DNA from: Mesostigma viride
Lineage: Eukaryota; Streptophyta; Mesostigmatophyceae; Mesostigmatales; Mesostigmataceae
DNA length: 40,500 nucleotides
Direction: 5' to 3'
Assembly (NCBI GenBank): GCA_009746045.1
Contig: RPFO01000219.1
Location: forward strand, 915,501-956,000
Below, in pieces: positions 30,346-38,502 of this stretch; position 1 is the stretch's first letter, and the number at the start of each line of letters is the position of its first letter. The notes beneath the pieces are model-generated. The model was not told where the DNA came from and did no database searches. It worked only from the letters and a program-made list of their open reading frames with translations. Made by a program: the position numbers and the translations under genes.

Positions 30346-31228
30346 TTATTTTATCGAGAGAAATGTATTGAAGTTTCGACGAAACATTTTTTTCGGGTCG
30401 CGCTGGTCGAAGTCGACAGCGAAGAAGTCGTGAGGATCGTCCTTGACGGCGTGGTCCCATAGCGCGAGAAACTCGTCCGGCGCCACAGCCCCGCGCTCTC
30501 TTCCGCGATCTGTCGCGCGGCTCGATGGTCCTTCGTTCTGAACAGCGCAAGAAACGATATATTCGCTCGCACTGCTCGTGGTACGCCACCGCTTGTGTAC
30601 GCCTGTGTCAGGAAAATCATGCTCGTGAGGAAGTGTCTGTGTTTGAACGCGAAAGCCGCAACAGCGTTTTTGCTAGAGCTCTGATAGAGGGCACTGCCTT
30701 GCATGTCGTCTATCAGAATGAGCGACGAAGGAGGACCGTGCTCGAACCTTGTCGCAGGTTTATCCCAGTTCATTGCATCAAGGCGTAGGTACATGGAGAG
30801 GTCCATGAGTTCTGCGTTTTTTTCCCATCCACGTATTCGCGTTTGAACGTTTCCCAGACCTTGAGATCGTCCTTGTACCTCTCGTATTCGTGGAGGTCAG
30901 ACTTGATATGATCTATCATCCCATCGAATGCCAGGTTAGAGTAGACTTCCATCGTCATAGCTGGTTCCGGGAGCTCCTTGTATTTTGGCTCCGTGTGGGC
31001 ACTCCCTGAAATGAGGTACAGCTTGTCGAATGAGTTGTTAGCAAAGTAAGCCTTCGCCATGTTGACTGCCGATGTAGTTTTCCCAGACCGTCGAGCTCCG
31101 CAGAAGTTTGCGATGAAATGAAGACTCGGCATATTCGGTGGAGCAGGACGCTGTGGGGCGTATCGTTGCTTGATGTCTTTGTTCTCGAGTGAATGAATTC
31201 GTCGCTCTTCGATGATAGCCATTATCAT
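30346..31228 (-). CDS. Genome-packaging ATPase (FtsK/HerA type), two frame breaks
   Basis: The ATPase that pumps DNA into preformed capsids in PLVs, virophages and related double-jelly-roll viruses. Parts in order: HFIANFCGARRSGKTTSAVN (Walker A, GxxxxGKT), LYLISGSAHTEPKYKEL, then LILIDDMQG (Walker B, LIDD), KHRHFLTSMIFLTQAYTSGG and PRAVRANISFLALFRTKDHR (the Gln-bearing sensor strand followed by an Arg), then DEFLALWDHAVKDDPHDFF and a basic end. The first break lies in a run of seven A near 30818, the second near 30500 in GCGGGGC. At each site one extra base restores a single frame of about 294 residues, normal for the family. The first ATG (31228) follows the upstream gene's stop by 12 bp. 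It is either a real defect, an undercall, or (first site) a frameshift signal. Confidence 0.8.
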
Positions 31229-31240
31229 TCTGAAGACATT

Positions 31241-31768
31241 TTAATCGTCCAGACTAGCAAGGAGAGACGCGCGGATGGCGGCCATGCGCATCTCGTATGG
31301 CGTCATCGCGACAGGTGGCGGTGGTGGAGGTGGGAGCTGTCGGGTCTTGATCGGGGATGGCGGAGAGTCCGGCTCTGTCTCCTTGGGCTTTCGACCCCGT
31401 CTTGGTTTTGGCGTGTCGGCGGGGGTTGAGGCGACAGAATCTTCAGCGAGAAGGCGTTCAATGCGCGATTTGTTACGGGCTTCTTGCAGCTCCAGTTCGA
31501 CTAGCCTTTGCCGCTGAATCTCCAATTCCTTTGCAAGGACCTTACGTTTCGTTATCTCTGCCTCCTTTTCCTCGTTTCGTCTCTTCTCCCTCTCGGCTTT
31601 TGCGCGTTGCTGGTAAACTCTCATTTTGTCGCGAAGGGCTTTTTTCTGTTCATCATTCAGCGGTTGTCCCTTTCGAATTGTCTTGACCAGGTCAACCTGC
31701 TCTTCCCGCGTCTCGGCGAAGGTTTCGTCTTGGTAGCTCGTTGGGGTCTCTGAAGCCTCAGAGGCCAT
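31241..31768 (-). CDS. Coiled-coil protein with AT-hook-like segment
   Basis: 175 residues. The N-terminus is acidic. A long charged heptad-like helix at about 40-110 (VYQQRAKAEREKRRNEEKEA, then ITKRKVLAKELEIQRQRLVE) should form a coiled coil. Then PKPRRGRKPKE (AT-hook-like), a proline run (QLPPPPPPPVA), and a C-terminal MTPYEMRMAAIRASLLASLD. No family recognised. The terminal [ST]PYEMR(L/M)xA motif also occurs in the C-terminal part of the primase-helicase (LSPYEMRLKAV), suggesting a shared interaction module. First gene of the left arm, transcribed away from the 1092-residue gene, and 12 bp before the ATPase. A DNA-bridging or packaging accessory role is a guess. Confidence 0.6.
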   Translation of the reverse strand: MASEASETPTSYQDETFAETREEQVDLVKTIRKGQPLNDEQKKALRDKMRVYQQRAKAEREKRRNEEKEAEITKRKVLAKELEIQRQRLVELELQEARNKSRIERLLAEDSVASTPADTPKPRRGRKPKETEPDSPPSPIKTRQLPPPPPPPVAMTPYEMRMAAIRASLLASLDD

Positions 31769-31792
31769 GTTTATATTCTAGGCAGATAATAA
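31769..31792. promoter_or_regulatory. 24-bp divergent intergenic region
   Basis: Only 24 bp separate the start codons of the left-arm coiled-coil gene and the right-arm 1092-residue gene. The spacer TTTATATTCTAGGC then AGATAATAA is AT-rich. It carries a TATA-like block for the left gene and an ATTCTA block possibly related to the right-arm motif. Further promoter sequence must lie inside the coding regions. Confidence 0.5.
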
Positions 31793-34700
31793 ATGGTAGT
31801 GATTTCGACTCTCAACCGGCCCATAAACCTCGCAACCGGCTTGACGGTCGACCAAGAAACAGACGCGCGAATCGCAAGCGTTGAACAGGACATTGTAGCG
31901 TTGCAATTATCCCAGGTTCATCCATTTGACTTGCATACGATTGTTGATGGCGTGCGGGTGTGTTACCCAAGTGAGCCAACAAGTTTGCGTTTAGGCGATG
32001 ATTACGACGAGGAGACGGCCGCGGACCCTATCGAGTCATTTTTTAAGCTGGTAGTGGATGGGAAATCGTGGTTTAAAGACCAAGCCATATTCGAAAACAT
32101 GTACGTAAAAAGCAGCTTCATAGACATCGAGACACCGAGCAATGGGGTCATGTCATTCCATTTTGACGCTGATACGCTCCAAGACCCAGGCCATCGAATA
32201 CCGACCCGCACACAGCTAGACTTTCTGTTCGACAACTTGGGTATCGGCTATACTACTCTGACAAATCCAAACGCGCCATTTGTCATGCATTATGAAGATG
32301 GAACGACGGCTTCTCATGACAATGCCTTTAGCGTCATCAATGACCAAGACGTGCGTGTTGAGTTGCCATACATCGTCAACAGCGGAGAAGTGAGCGGAAT
32401 TTGCGATTTTGTCGCGAGAGACTACCAGTCCTCATTTTATGCAGCGGGGAACAACTTGGTTAACCCAGATGTCGGATACCCGTATTTCAAGGACCTGTAT
32501 TTTGGATATGGCGGGACGCGATTTTCGGGTAGCCCTTTGCTAGTCGAGCAAATCTCGTTTTCCACCATGAGAGACCACAACCGCCCTGCCGCGCTAACCG
32601 GGCGTTCTTTCACAATAACCCGATCCTATGCAAAACTCTCTAGCTGGAGAATTGGCAGGATCGATGAATTGAACGCTGTCACTTGGCTAGTAGTCACCTA
32701 CCCTTTTCAGACGTATGAATGCATCCCAGGGCTTTCGATAGTACAAGGCATCAAAGATTGCGTCCCTAGCGCCTACCTGAGAAAACTCCCTTTGCGATGG
32801 TACATCAACAACGTTCGACTCACGGAGGCCTCTCCGACGATTGGCGGGTTCACGCTATCTGTGAACGGAGGACTGCGTGGTGAGGATGCTCTAGTTACCA
32901 ACTTGACAAGTACCGACACGGGAAAATGGCTGAGTTACGAGCTAGACCTCTTCGATGACTCTACCATTACCTCGTTTACGACTAGGAAGGCGGGGGTCAT
33001 GGTAGGTGTCTCGAAACTTTCTACAACCTCTAGTGGGATACGATCAAAGAGCAAGTTTGTATCATACGCGAATCCAATGAGGATAGCAATTACAGCACTG
33101 GCGGACCCTGTCGTTGGGTGGGGGATGAACCTCGAAAACCCAGTCAGTTTCAACTTGCATATAGAGGGGGGTGTCAAGGCAACCTTGTCAGGGATTAACT
33201 ATTTCACGTACACACCAACCGACCACGAAAGCGCTAATACGGACATTTATTACAGCTTCACATGCCCAAGAGACTACCCCAACCTCTCTGGGGAGAACGC
33301 GACAGTAGAAGGGACTCATGACACCCTTCGCAGTTTAGACGTCCTTTCTCGTAATATCTTCACGACTTCTCAGGCAGAGTCATCGAAGTACTACTTTGAA
33401 CCGAATGACCCCACGAGCTTTTATTTGATAAAAACAGCCACGCCGGCTCCATCAAAGTGTGTCGTTTTTGCAAACGAGTTAATAGACGGTCCGTTCTGCA
33501 TGTGTTTTCGCATGTATCTTGGAAGCAATGACGCTTTTGTGTCATTTGCTGAGAACACGATGAGTTTATCTGGAAAGTATCATCCGGCCGTTACGGACGG
33601 ACACTCAAATTGGAGAAACGCTCAAACGACCCATTGGGCCATGCTTGGGGTCAACCTTCACCACTCCGACTATGCTCTCGACCTGTATGACAACCTCAAG
33701 GCAAGAGTGCGATACACACTCAATAGCTCGTGGAGGCAGCAGTTGAGTTACTGGGTTGCGTTTCGACGACGGTCTGACGGAATAGTCGAGAGGTATATAG
33801 CCAAGACACTCCCAACTAGGATGAGTCAGATGACAAAAATCTCAAACAGCGCCGGGATTTTCACATCCACGCCAACAGATATCATTGATCCATACGTGCC
33901 AATGCCCCTACGGCCAGTTATGCACCTGTCAGGAGAATACCACGCCATTGAAATAGCGAACATCGAAGACGATCTCACGGCTGTTGAGCTAGATTCCATC
34001 TTCACGAATAACCCCTCCGGGACCTGTACAAAGGGAGGAGATGTGATCCAACTACGACACCGGGGCACCGCGGGGCAGAACTGTTCCATCTTCGGCAAGT
34101 ATTCCGTAACAAAGCCAGTGCCTGGAGCTACCAATCTATGGTTCAAGGAGCTCACATTGACGGATGAAAGCATGATTCACACAGTGGTCAAGTGCCCAAC
34201 AACGTCTTATGAGGCGCAACTCGTGACGTACCCTGTCCAACTCTATGGAGTACTTCCAGCCCGTCAAGCCATTAAGAAGTTCAGCGTTGTCATGGGGTTC
34301 GACCCGACAAAAGTGAGCAATGTTGCCGGGCAGGTTACATGTGTCTTTGGAGCGGAGTGGGCAGGGGGTACAAATGTCTTCACCCCAGGGACAAACACGG
34401 TAACCATCACGTCCACCCTCGCAAACACGTTTGTACCAGTCGTTGGTGGGCTCACTCACCTTGCAACGGTCACATTTGCCACTGTGCTCAGTCCCACCCT
34501 TTCTGGACCCGGTGCTATTGTCCTCGATACGAGCGTGTGTGGGTATTATGACAACGCATTGGTGCTAATAGGCACAACTCATGGGTTAGACGTCGCCCAG
34601 TTCACTGACATCAACGAGACGCGGAGGATATCCCACACCATCCCCGGTCTGCGGCCTCCTGTGTACGACTACTTCATCCCTCAGCTATGGCACGGTACCC

Positions 34701-35071
34701 CCACGGCCACGCTGTCATTCCACGACCCAGCCAACCAAAGCGAGCTCACTTTGCCAACGTCCTTGGAGCACGTGTACCTTCGCGTCAATTTCACGGGTGC
34801 CTTACCAACCATCCTCGACCTCTCTAACCCTTATCGAATGAAGGCAAAAGCAGTGGGAACCGGGCTCCCATTCCTGATATTCGCGCCTTATTGGTCCGTC
34901 GTCCCCGGGTACACAGAAGATGATGGCAAGTTCCAAATCCTGCTACATTTAAACCGGATCCCACCAACAGGCTACTCTGCCCCTATCACCCTATCCAACA
35001 ACTTCTGCAAATCCCGAGCTGGGACCGCCGCAACGGCTGTGTCGAAGACGATCACGTGGACGAGCGCATAA
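31793..35071 (+). CDS. Large virion-type protein with a lectin-like (LamG-fold) segment
   Basis: 1092 residues, uninterrupted, beta-rich, few Cys, no signal peptide or membrane segment. The N-terminus (MVVISTLNRPINLATG, DARIASVEQDIVAL) has a short helix that could trimerise. Residues about 525-735 look like a concanavalin/LamG-type fold (SKYYFEPNDPTSFYLI, HWAMLGVNLHHSDYALDL, EYHAIEIANIEDDLTAVEL). A segment at about 285-320 (VVTYPFQTYECIPGLSIVQG) resembles one at about 810-830 (LVTYPVQLYGVLPARQAIK), hinting at an internal duplication. First and largest gene of the virion arm. By size, composition and position I infer a fibre, spike or other attachment protein. No match to a named family is claimed. 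Confidence 0.6.
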   Translation: MVVISTLNRPINLATGLTVDQETDARIASVEQDIVALQLSQVHPFDLHTIVDGVRVCYPSEPTSLRLGDDYDEETAADPIESFFKLVVDGKSWFKDQAIFENMYVKSSFIDIETPSNGVMSFHFDADTLQDPGHRIPTRTQLDFLFDNLGIGYTTLTNPNAPFVMHYEDGTTASHDNAFSVINDQDVRVELPYIVNSGEVSGICDFVARDYQSSFYAAGNNLVNPDVGYPYFKDLYFGYGGTRFSGSPLLVEQISFSTMRDHNRPAALTGRSFTITRSYAKLSSWRIGRIDELNAVTWLVVTYPFQTYECIPGLSIVQGIKDCVPSAYLRKLPLRWYINNVRLTEASPTIGGFTLSVNGGLRGEDALVTNLTSTDTGKWLSYELDLFDDSTITSFTTRKAGVMVGVSKLSTTSSGIRSKSKFVSYANPMRIAITALADPVVGWGMNLENPVSFNLHIEGGVKATLSGINYFTYTPTDHESANTDIYYSFTCPRDYPNLSGENATVEGTHDTLRSLDVLSRNIFTTSQAESSKYYFEPNDPTSFYLIKTATPAPSKCVVFANELIDGPFCMCFRMYLGSNDAFVSFAENTMSLSGKYHPAVTDGHSNWRNAQTTHWAMLGVNLHHSDYALDLYDNLKARVRYTLNSSWRQQLSYWVAFRRRSDGIVERYIAKTLPTRMSQMTKISNSAGIFTSTPTDIIDPYVPMPLRPVMHLSGEYHAIEIANIEDDLTAVELDSIFTNNPSGTCTKGGDVIQLRHRGTAGQNCSIFGKYSVTKPVPGATNLWFKELTLTDESMIHTVVKCPTTSYEAQLVTYPVQLYGVLPARQAIKKFSVVMGFDPTKVSNVAGQVTCVFGAEWAGGTNVFTPGTNTVTITSTLANTFVPVVGGLTHLATVTFATVLSPTLSGPGAIVLDTSVCGYYDNALVLIGTTHGLDVAQFTDINETRRISHTIPGLRPPVYDYFIPQLWHGTPTATLSFHDPANQSELTLPTSLEHVYLRVNFTGALPTILDLSNPYRMKAKAVGTGLPFLIFAPYWSVVPGYTEDDGKFQILLHLNRIPPTGYSAPITLSNNFCKSRAGTAATAVSKTITWTSA

Positions 35072-35080
35072 AAATCTCTC
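35069..35080 (+). promoter_or_regulatory. Candidate late promoter motif before the zinc-finger gene
   Basis: TAAAAATCTCTC directly at the stop codon of the preceding gene, about 13-24 nt upstream of the ATG at 35093. It is one of five AAA(A/T)ATCT-type elements before right-arm genes. Confidence 0.45.
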
Positions 35081-35092
35081 GCATAAGTAAAC

Positions 35093-35836
35093 ATGCCACC
35101 AAGGAAAACGAAACGCGGCCGACGCTCAGGACGAAAACGCGCGCCTACCACTACGACGTCCACAAGAGTCTCCTCTAGGTCCTCCAATTCCGTCAAGAAC
35201 ACGATCGTAATCAACTCGCGACCACACAGAGCTCCCGCTGCCAAGGGGAAAGTAGCGGAAGCTCGCGGGTTCAGAGACGCGATTCTGTTGGCGGCCCTGT
35301 CCAACGTCGCGCAACCGGTTCGCGTCCCGATGATGCCAATCGACAACTCATTAGGAGGTGGCGTAAGCGTCGCCACACCAGCAACCGCGGCTGGCGGCGC
35401 GACGACGGCAGCTGCTACAACATCCGATGAGCCGGTTGTAGTGGCGCCACCGGCAGCTCCCGCTAGAGCAACAGGTCTCAGGGTCGGTAGAAGGTTGAAG
35501 ATATACCGAGGTGGTGCGAGTGGGAGGAAGGAGACGGCGGAAATGGGAACGGATCCCATGTTTGTCTTCGGTGAGACCGCGGTGCCTAGAGAGCCAGCGC
35601 CACCTTTGACATCAGATACCGGAACCGGACCTGCCCGGTTTCCGTGCACCGAGCCTGGATGCACGAGGGACTTTAAAAGCCAAGGCGGAAGGACGACTCA
35701 TATCAACAGAATTCATAAAAGGCCCCAAGGCAGGACGGTGGGCGGTGAGCCAGTGGTAGTTGGCTCGGGTGGAAGAGAGAGGATGAGAGCAGCCAGGTTA
35801 GCTGCCTTGGGAATGGCTACGGGTATCCGTGCCTAA
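35093..35836 (+). CDS. Basic C2H2 zinc-finger protein
   Basis: 247 residues. The N-terminal 55 are strongly basic (MPPRKTKRGRRSGRKRAP) like a nucleoprotein tail. The middle is Ala/Thr/Pro-rich low complexity (ATPATAAGGATTAAATTSDE). Near residue 185 one C2H2 finger is visible: FPCTEPGCTRDFKSQGGRTTH with a second His four residues later (C-x4-C-x12-H-x4-H). A basic tail follows. It likely binds DNA; candidates are a virion core/condensing protein or a transcription factor for late genes. Position within the virion arm favours the former. The frame is intact. Confidence 0.65.
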   Translation: MPPRKTKRGRRSGRKRAPTTTTSTRVSSRSSNSVKNTIVINSRPHRAPAAKGKVAEARGFRDAILLAALSNVAQPVRVPMMPIDNSLGGGVSVATPATAAGGATTAAATTSDEPVVVAPPAAPARATGLRVGRRLKIYRGGASGRKETAEMGTDPMFVFGETAVPREPAPPLTSDTGTGPARFPCTEPGCTRDFKSQGGRTTHINRIHKRPQGRTVGGEPVVVGSGGRERMRAARLAALGMATGIRA

Positions 35837-35845
35837 AAAATATCT
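35835..35845 (+). promoter_or_regulatory. Candidate late promoter motif before the 76-residue gene
   Basis: AAAAAATATCT overlapping the preceding stop codon, 20 nt upstream of the ATG at 35866. Member of the right-arm motif set. Confidence 0.4.
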
Positions 35846-35865
35846 GTGTGTGATAATATTACGCA

Positions 35866-36096
35866 ATGGATCCAATTTTCACAGAGTCTGACCTGATCGA
35901 GATTTCTCAGTGGATGGTACTGTACCCTAGCATGCCACGAGAGTTCATCGAGGCCGCGTTTTTGTATTGTAGAAAGAAACCTATGACTGGGAAAGGAAAG
36001 CGCGCTCTCAAACGCGCTTTCAAGGACGCAAAAGAGGGCGAAGTGGTAGTTCTGAATAGACCCGAAATCAAATCGGAGTTGATGGTAGAGAGCTAA
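35866..36096 (+). CDS. Small protein of unknown function
   Basis: 76 residues: a helical acidic N-terminal half (FTESDLIEISQWMVLYPSMP), a basic centre (KKPMTGKGKRALKRAFKDAK), then VVVLNRPEIKSE. It is preceded by a right-arm promoter-type motif and followed four bases later by the minor virion gene, so the two are probably co-transcribed. I do not recognise the family. Confidence 0.55.
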   Translation: MDPIFTESDLIEISQWMVLYPSMPREFIEAAFLYCRKKPMTGKGKRALKRAFKDAKEGEVVVLNRPEIKSELMVES

Positions 36097-36100
36097 GCGT

Positions 36101-36667
36101 ATGAAAGACCATGTTCAAGAGACGATCCTTTTGACCCTTAGAACTGCTGACAGGGCGAGGGGTGACTTGGCTGCTCCCACGTGGGACATCCCCATGGGCC
36201 TTTTGGACGACTTCCACGACGTGGGTCTCGAGTTACTCTCAGTCCCATACGAGCAAGCGCACATCACTTCGAGAAATAACAAGTTCCTTTTCACCACACA
36301 AGTAACATCAGACACCCATGAGATATTTCTCCCCCACGGCTCATACACGTGTTTGGAGAACAGGGCCAACATTGAGAACGCACTACGAGTGCACGACCCT
36401 GGGATGACGGTGACATACGATCGCGCGAAGAGCAAGTACACTTTTTCATCTCCCAATGCGTTTTCCATCCAGGTCTCTGAATACGCAGGAAGGGTACTCG
36501 GCCTTCTCCCACTAGCATACCAATCCACGACGTCTCTCACTTCGAACAGACCTGCCACAAACGGTCGGTTGAGCTCCGTGTTCGTGTACACCGACCTAGT
36601 CCGCGGGAATGTGGTATCTTCCCCCCAGGGCGCCCAGTATGGCGGGCTCCTTGCCGTCTGCCAGTGA
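36101..36667 (+). CDS. Minor virion protein, N-terminal part
   Basis: 188 residues: NNKFLFTTQVTSDTHEIFLP, GSYTCLENRANIENALR, VTYDRAKSKYTFSSPNAFSI, AGRVLGLLPLAYQS, LSSVFVYTDLVRGNVVSS and YGGLLAVCQ. A beta-strand pair, a short helix holding the L/ENxAL motif, a YDxxxxxYTFSS strand, LLG and a VYTDLV strand is a recurrent layout for minor structural proteins of PLVs and allied viruses, from memory of the pattern. In that layout the chain continues with a strand such as EPIVW, which here lies in the next frame (36667 on). The stop TGA at 36665-36667 overlaps that ATG (TGATG). One extra C near 36662 would fuse the two parts. Either one broken gene or two coupled ones. Confidence 0.6.
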   Translation: MKDHVQETILLTLRTADRARGDLAAPTWDIPMGLLDDFHDVGLELLSVPYEQAHITSRNNKFLFTTQVTSDTHEIFLPHGSYTCLENRANIENALRVHDPGMTVTYDRAKSKYTFSSPNAFSIQVSEYAGRVLGLLPLAYQSTTSLTSNRPATNGRLSSVFVYTDLVRGNVVSSPQGAQYGGLLAVCQ

Positions 36668-36939
36668 TGTCGCAGTACCTGGAGCCCATAGTGTGGATGT
36701 CATACCAGCCTCTGTGGCAGCATTTGAGAGAGTCGCCAACTTCCATCTCGTTGCGGTTGTTGGACGAGGATGACCAGCCGATAGACGTGTACACCGACTG
36801 GGTTGCTCAGCTAGCCTTCCGCATCTCGCCGCAGAAAGTGATCGGCTCAGAGGCCCGCAAGATATCGCGGGTCTTGAAGTACGTCGCGCTCAAGGACCCA
36901 GACGACAAATTTTCTCAGCCTATACCATATCAAAGTTGA
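36667..36939 (+). CDS. Minor virion protein, C-terminal part (overlaps upstream stop)
   Basis: Begins MSQYLEPIVWMSYQPLWQHL and continues SISLRLLDEDDQPIDVYTDW, then VAQLAFRIS and a basic tail. The strand pattern (LRLLDEDDQPIDV...AFR) is the expected end of the preceding protein's fold. Translation could start at the ATG overlapping the upstream TGA, by reinitiation, or the two could be one polypeptide separated by a one-base loss. It ends two bases before the next ATG (36941). Confidence 0.55.
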   Translation: MSQYLEPIVWMSYQPLWQHLRESPTSISLRLLDEDDQPIDVYTDWVAQLAFRISPQKVIGSEARKISRVLKYVALKDPDDKFSQPIPYQS

Positions 36940-36940
36940 A

Positions 36941-37228
36941 ATGTTTGATCGAGTCTTCGGAAAGGTCGCCTCTGTCGTTCGTAAAGTCGGCCATGCTGCG
37001 GGGGATGCTATTCGAAAGGTCGGCCATGGCGCGCGCACGGCACAGGCTTTGTTGAAAACCGCGGACGCTGTATTTGGAGGGGTGCCAGGAGAAATCGTGA
37101 GGAACACGCCGGTGCTCAGCAACATCGCGGGGTTCGCGGACGCTGGGTTGAAGGCACTCTCGAGCTTTGACAAGAGGGTCGAGGCTCACCGACAAAACAA
37201 CCCATTACTAGGAGAGATCTTACGGTAA
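36941..37228 (+). CDS. Small amphipathic virion-type protein
   Basis: 95 residues, Ala/Gly/Val/Lys-rich: FGKVASVVRKVGHAAGDAIR, KVGHGARTAQALL, ADAVFGGVPGEIVRN, IAGFADAGLKALSSFDKRVE. It contains an imperfect internal repeat (RKVGHAAGDA / RKVGHGARTA) and amphipathic helices that could bind membranes or the inner capsid surface. It lies immediately upstream of the major capsid gene. A cement or membrane-active entry protein is plausible by analogy with small capsid-interior proteins of related viruses; no family was recognised. Confidence 0.55.
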   Translation: MFDRVFGKVASVVRKVGHAAGDAIRKVGHGARTAQALLKTADAVFGGVPGEIVRNTPVLSNIAGFADAGLKALSSFDKRVEAHRQNNPLLGEILR

Positions 37229-37236
37229 AATAATCT
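37227..37236 (+). promoter_or_regulatory. Candidate late promoter motif before the major capsid gene
   Basis: AAAATAATCT at the end of the preceding gene, 20 nt before the capsid ATG at 37257 and 6 nt before an out-of-frame ATG at 37243. If transcription starts 10-20 nt downstream, the first ATG would be skipped. Confidence 0.4.
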
Positions 37237-37256
37237 AAGCACATGGGTATACATCG

Positions 37257-38471
37257 ATGGATCGCGCTATCCCCCGCAGCATGCAACACGTCATCAAGTC
37301 CCTCGGGCAGCACACGACCCAGAGGGTTCAGCTCTCCACGACCTCTGCGGCCACGGACGTGCGTCACGGGTCGACCATCAGCGTGCGCTTGCCGACGTCC
37401 GGGTTCTGCGACTTGCACACCCTCTGTATGAACTTCAAGGGGTGGACCAATACTACCGCTGGCTTTGCCGGTTTCCCGCCATTCACATCGGCTCTAGTCA
37501 AGCGTCTTGAGGTCTTGGTTGGAGGACAGCAAGTGGACAACATCAACGACTACAACCAGTTGTACTACACCCTCCTTGCGACTCACGGAGGGTCTGATTA
37601 TGTCCAAACCCAAAGGGCAGCTGGCTGGGCTGACAATGTTGTAACCGCTCCTACGGCGAATATCGCGGAAGCCAACGCTAAACCAGGGTGCATTGATCAC
37701 TTTATCGGTTTCTTGTCTGGCAATCCAAGGATCGTGGACATGTCTCTCATGCCACCAATCGAGGTCAGGCTGACACTGATGGATGCCGGTGTTCTCATCC
37801 CTAGTGCAGCAGGGGCTGGCCTATCGTATACTCTCAAGGATATCTACTGGTCCATCGAAGTGTACCGATTTCAAGAAGATGTAATTGGGCAGGTCCTCTC
37901 TAGTCGACTTGCACAAGGTGGGACTATCCCATACACATGGAACACGTGGACTTCGACAAAGCAGTCCCTTGGAACTAGTAACGCGTACTCCATGAAGGCG
38001 TCTTTGTCATCTATGAGTGCCTCGAAGCTTTTGGCTGTCCAGGCTGCTTCTGCCACTGATACCGCGAACGCTGCTGGTAATACTATGTTCTACCATCTAA
38101 GCGATGCACTTACTTCATTCCAATTCGATATCAACGGGAACTATCAGACCCCTGCTTACTCTATGGGCCCTACCGAGGCATGGGTGAACCTTTTGTCCTG
38201 TTTTGGCGACCAGGGTAACATCGGAGCTCCTTCCGGCATTACCGTTACCGAGGCGAACTGGCCCACGCGACATTTCACCATGGCAGCACACCTTAACATG
38301 CCATCTGCAGGAGAAGGATGGCAGTCAGGTCTCGACTTGAGGGGCACGGCTAGCGTCGTCACCCTCCGGGTCTCTAAGACAGGCGGCACGGACCTCGTCT
38401 TGTACATCTTCGCCGAGTCCGAGTCACGCATGGACATCGGCGCGGGTCGCCAGGCCGTCGTTCAGCTGTAA
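37257..38471 (+). CDS. Major capsid protein (double jelly-roll, Polinton-like virus type)
   Basis: 404 residues, intact. It opens with MQHVIKSLGQHTTQRVQLST and then LPTSGFCDLHTLCMNFKG. The segment VKRLEVLVGGQQVDNINDYN with the following QLYYTL is the conserved signature of PLV major capsid proteins. Later strands include NPRIVDMSLMPPIEVRLTLM, LKDIYWSIEVYRFQ, SLGTSNAYSMKASLSS, MGPTEAWVNLLSCFGDQG, RHFTMAAHLNMPSAGEGWQS and VTLRVSKTGGTDLVLYIFAE. The length is short for the double jelly-roll class (often 450-600) but compatible with small PLVs. Trimers of this protein would build the hexagonal capsomers. An out-of-frame ATG at 37243 precedes the start. Confidence 0.85.
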   Translation: MDRAIPRSMQHVIKSLGQHTTQRVQLSTTSAATDVRHGSTISVRLPTSGFCDLHTLCMNFKGWTNTTAGFAGFPPFTSALVKRLEVLVGGQQVDNINDYNQLYYTLLATHGGSDYVQTQRAAGWADNVVTAPTANIAEANAKPGCIDHFIGFLSGNPRIVDMSLMPPIEVRLTLMDAGVLIPSAAGAGLSYTLKDIYWSIEVYRFQEDVIGQVLSSRLAQGGTIPYTWNTWTSTKQSLGTSNAYSMKASLSSMSASKLLAVQAASATDTANAAGNTMFYHLSDALTSFQFDINGNYQTPAYSMGPTEAWVNLLSCFGDQGNIGAPSGITVTEANWPTRHFTMAAHLNMPSAGEGWQSGLDLRGTASVVTLRVSKTGGTDLVLYIFAESESRMDIGAGRQAVVQL

Positions 38472-38478
38472 AAATCTC
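38470..38478 (+). promoter_or_regulatory. Candidate late promoter motif after the capsid gene
   Basis: AAAAATCTC overlapping the capsid stop codon, 24 nt upstream of the ATG at 38503. Confidence 0.4.
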
Positions 38479-38502
38479 CCTCTCTAGTATACTGTGTCTT
38501 CG

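Noticed and set aside
34972-35664. Minus-strand 230-codon frame opposite the zinc-finger gene
   Set aside because: Ala/Val/Pro-rich mirror of the low-complexity plus-strand protein; the plus strand has the zinc finger and matches the arm's direction.
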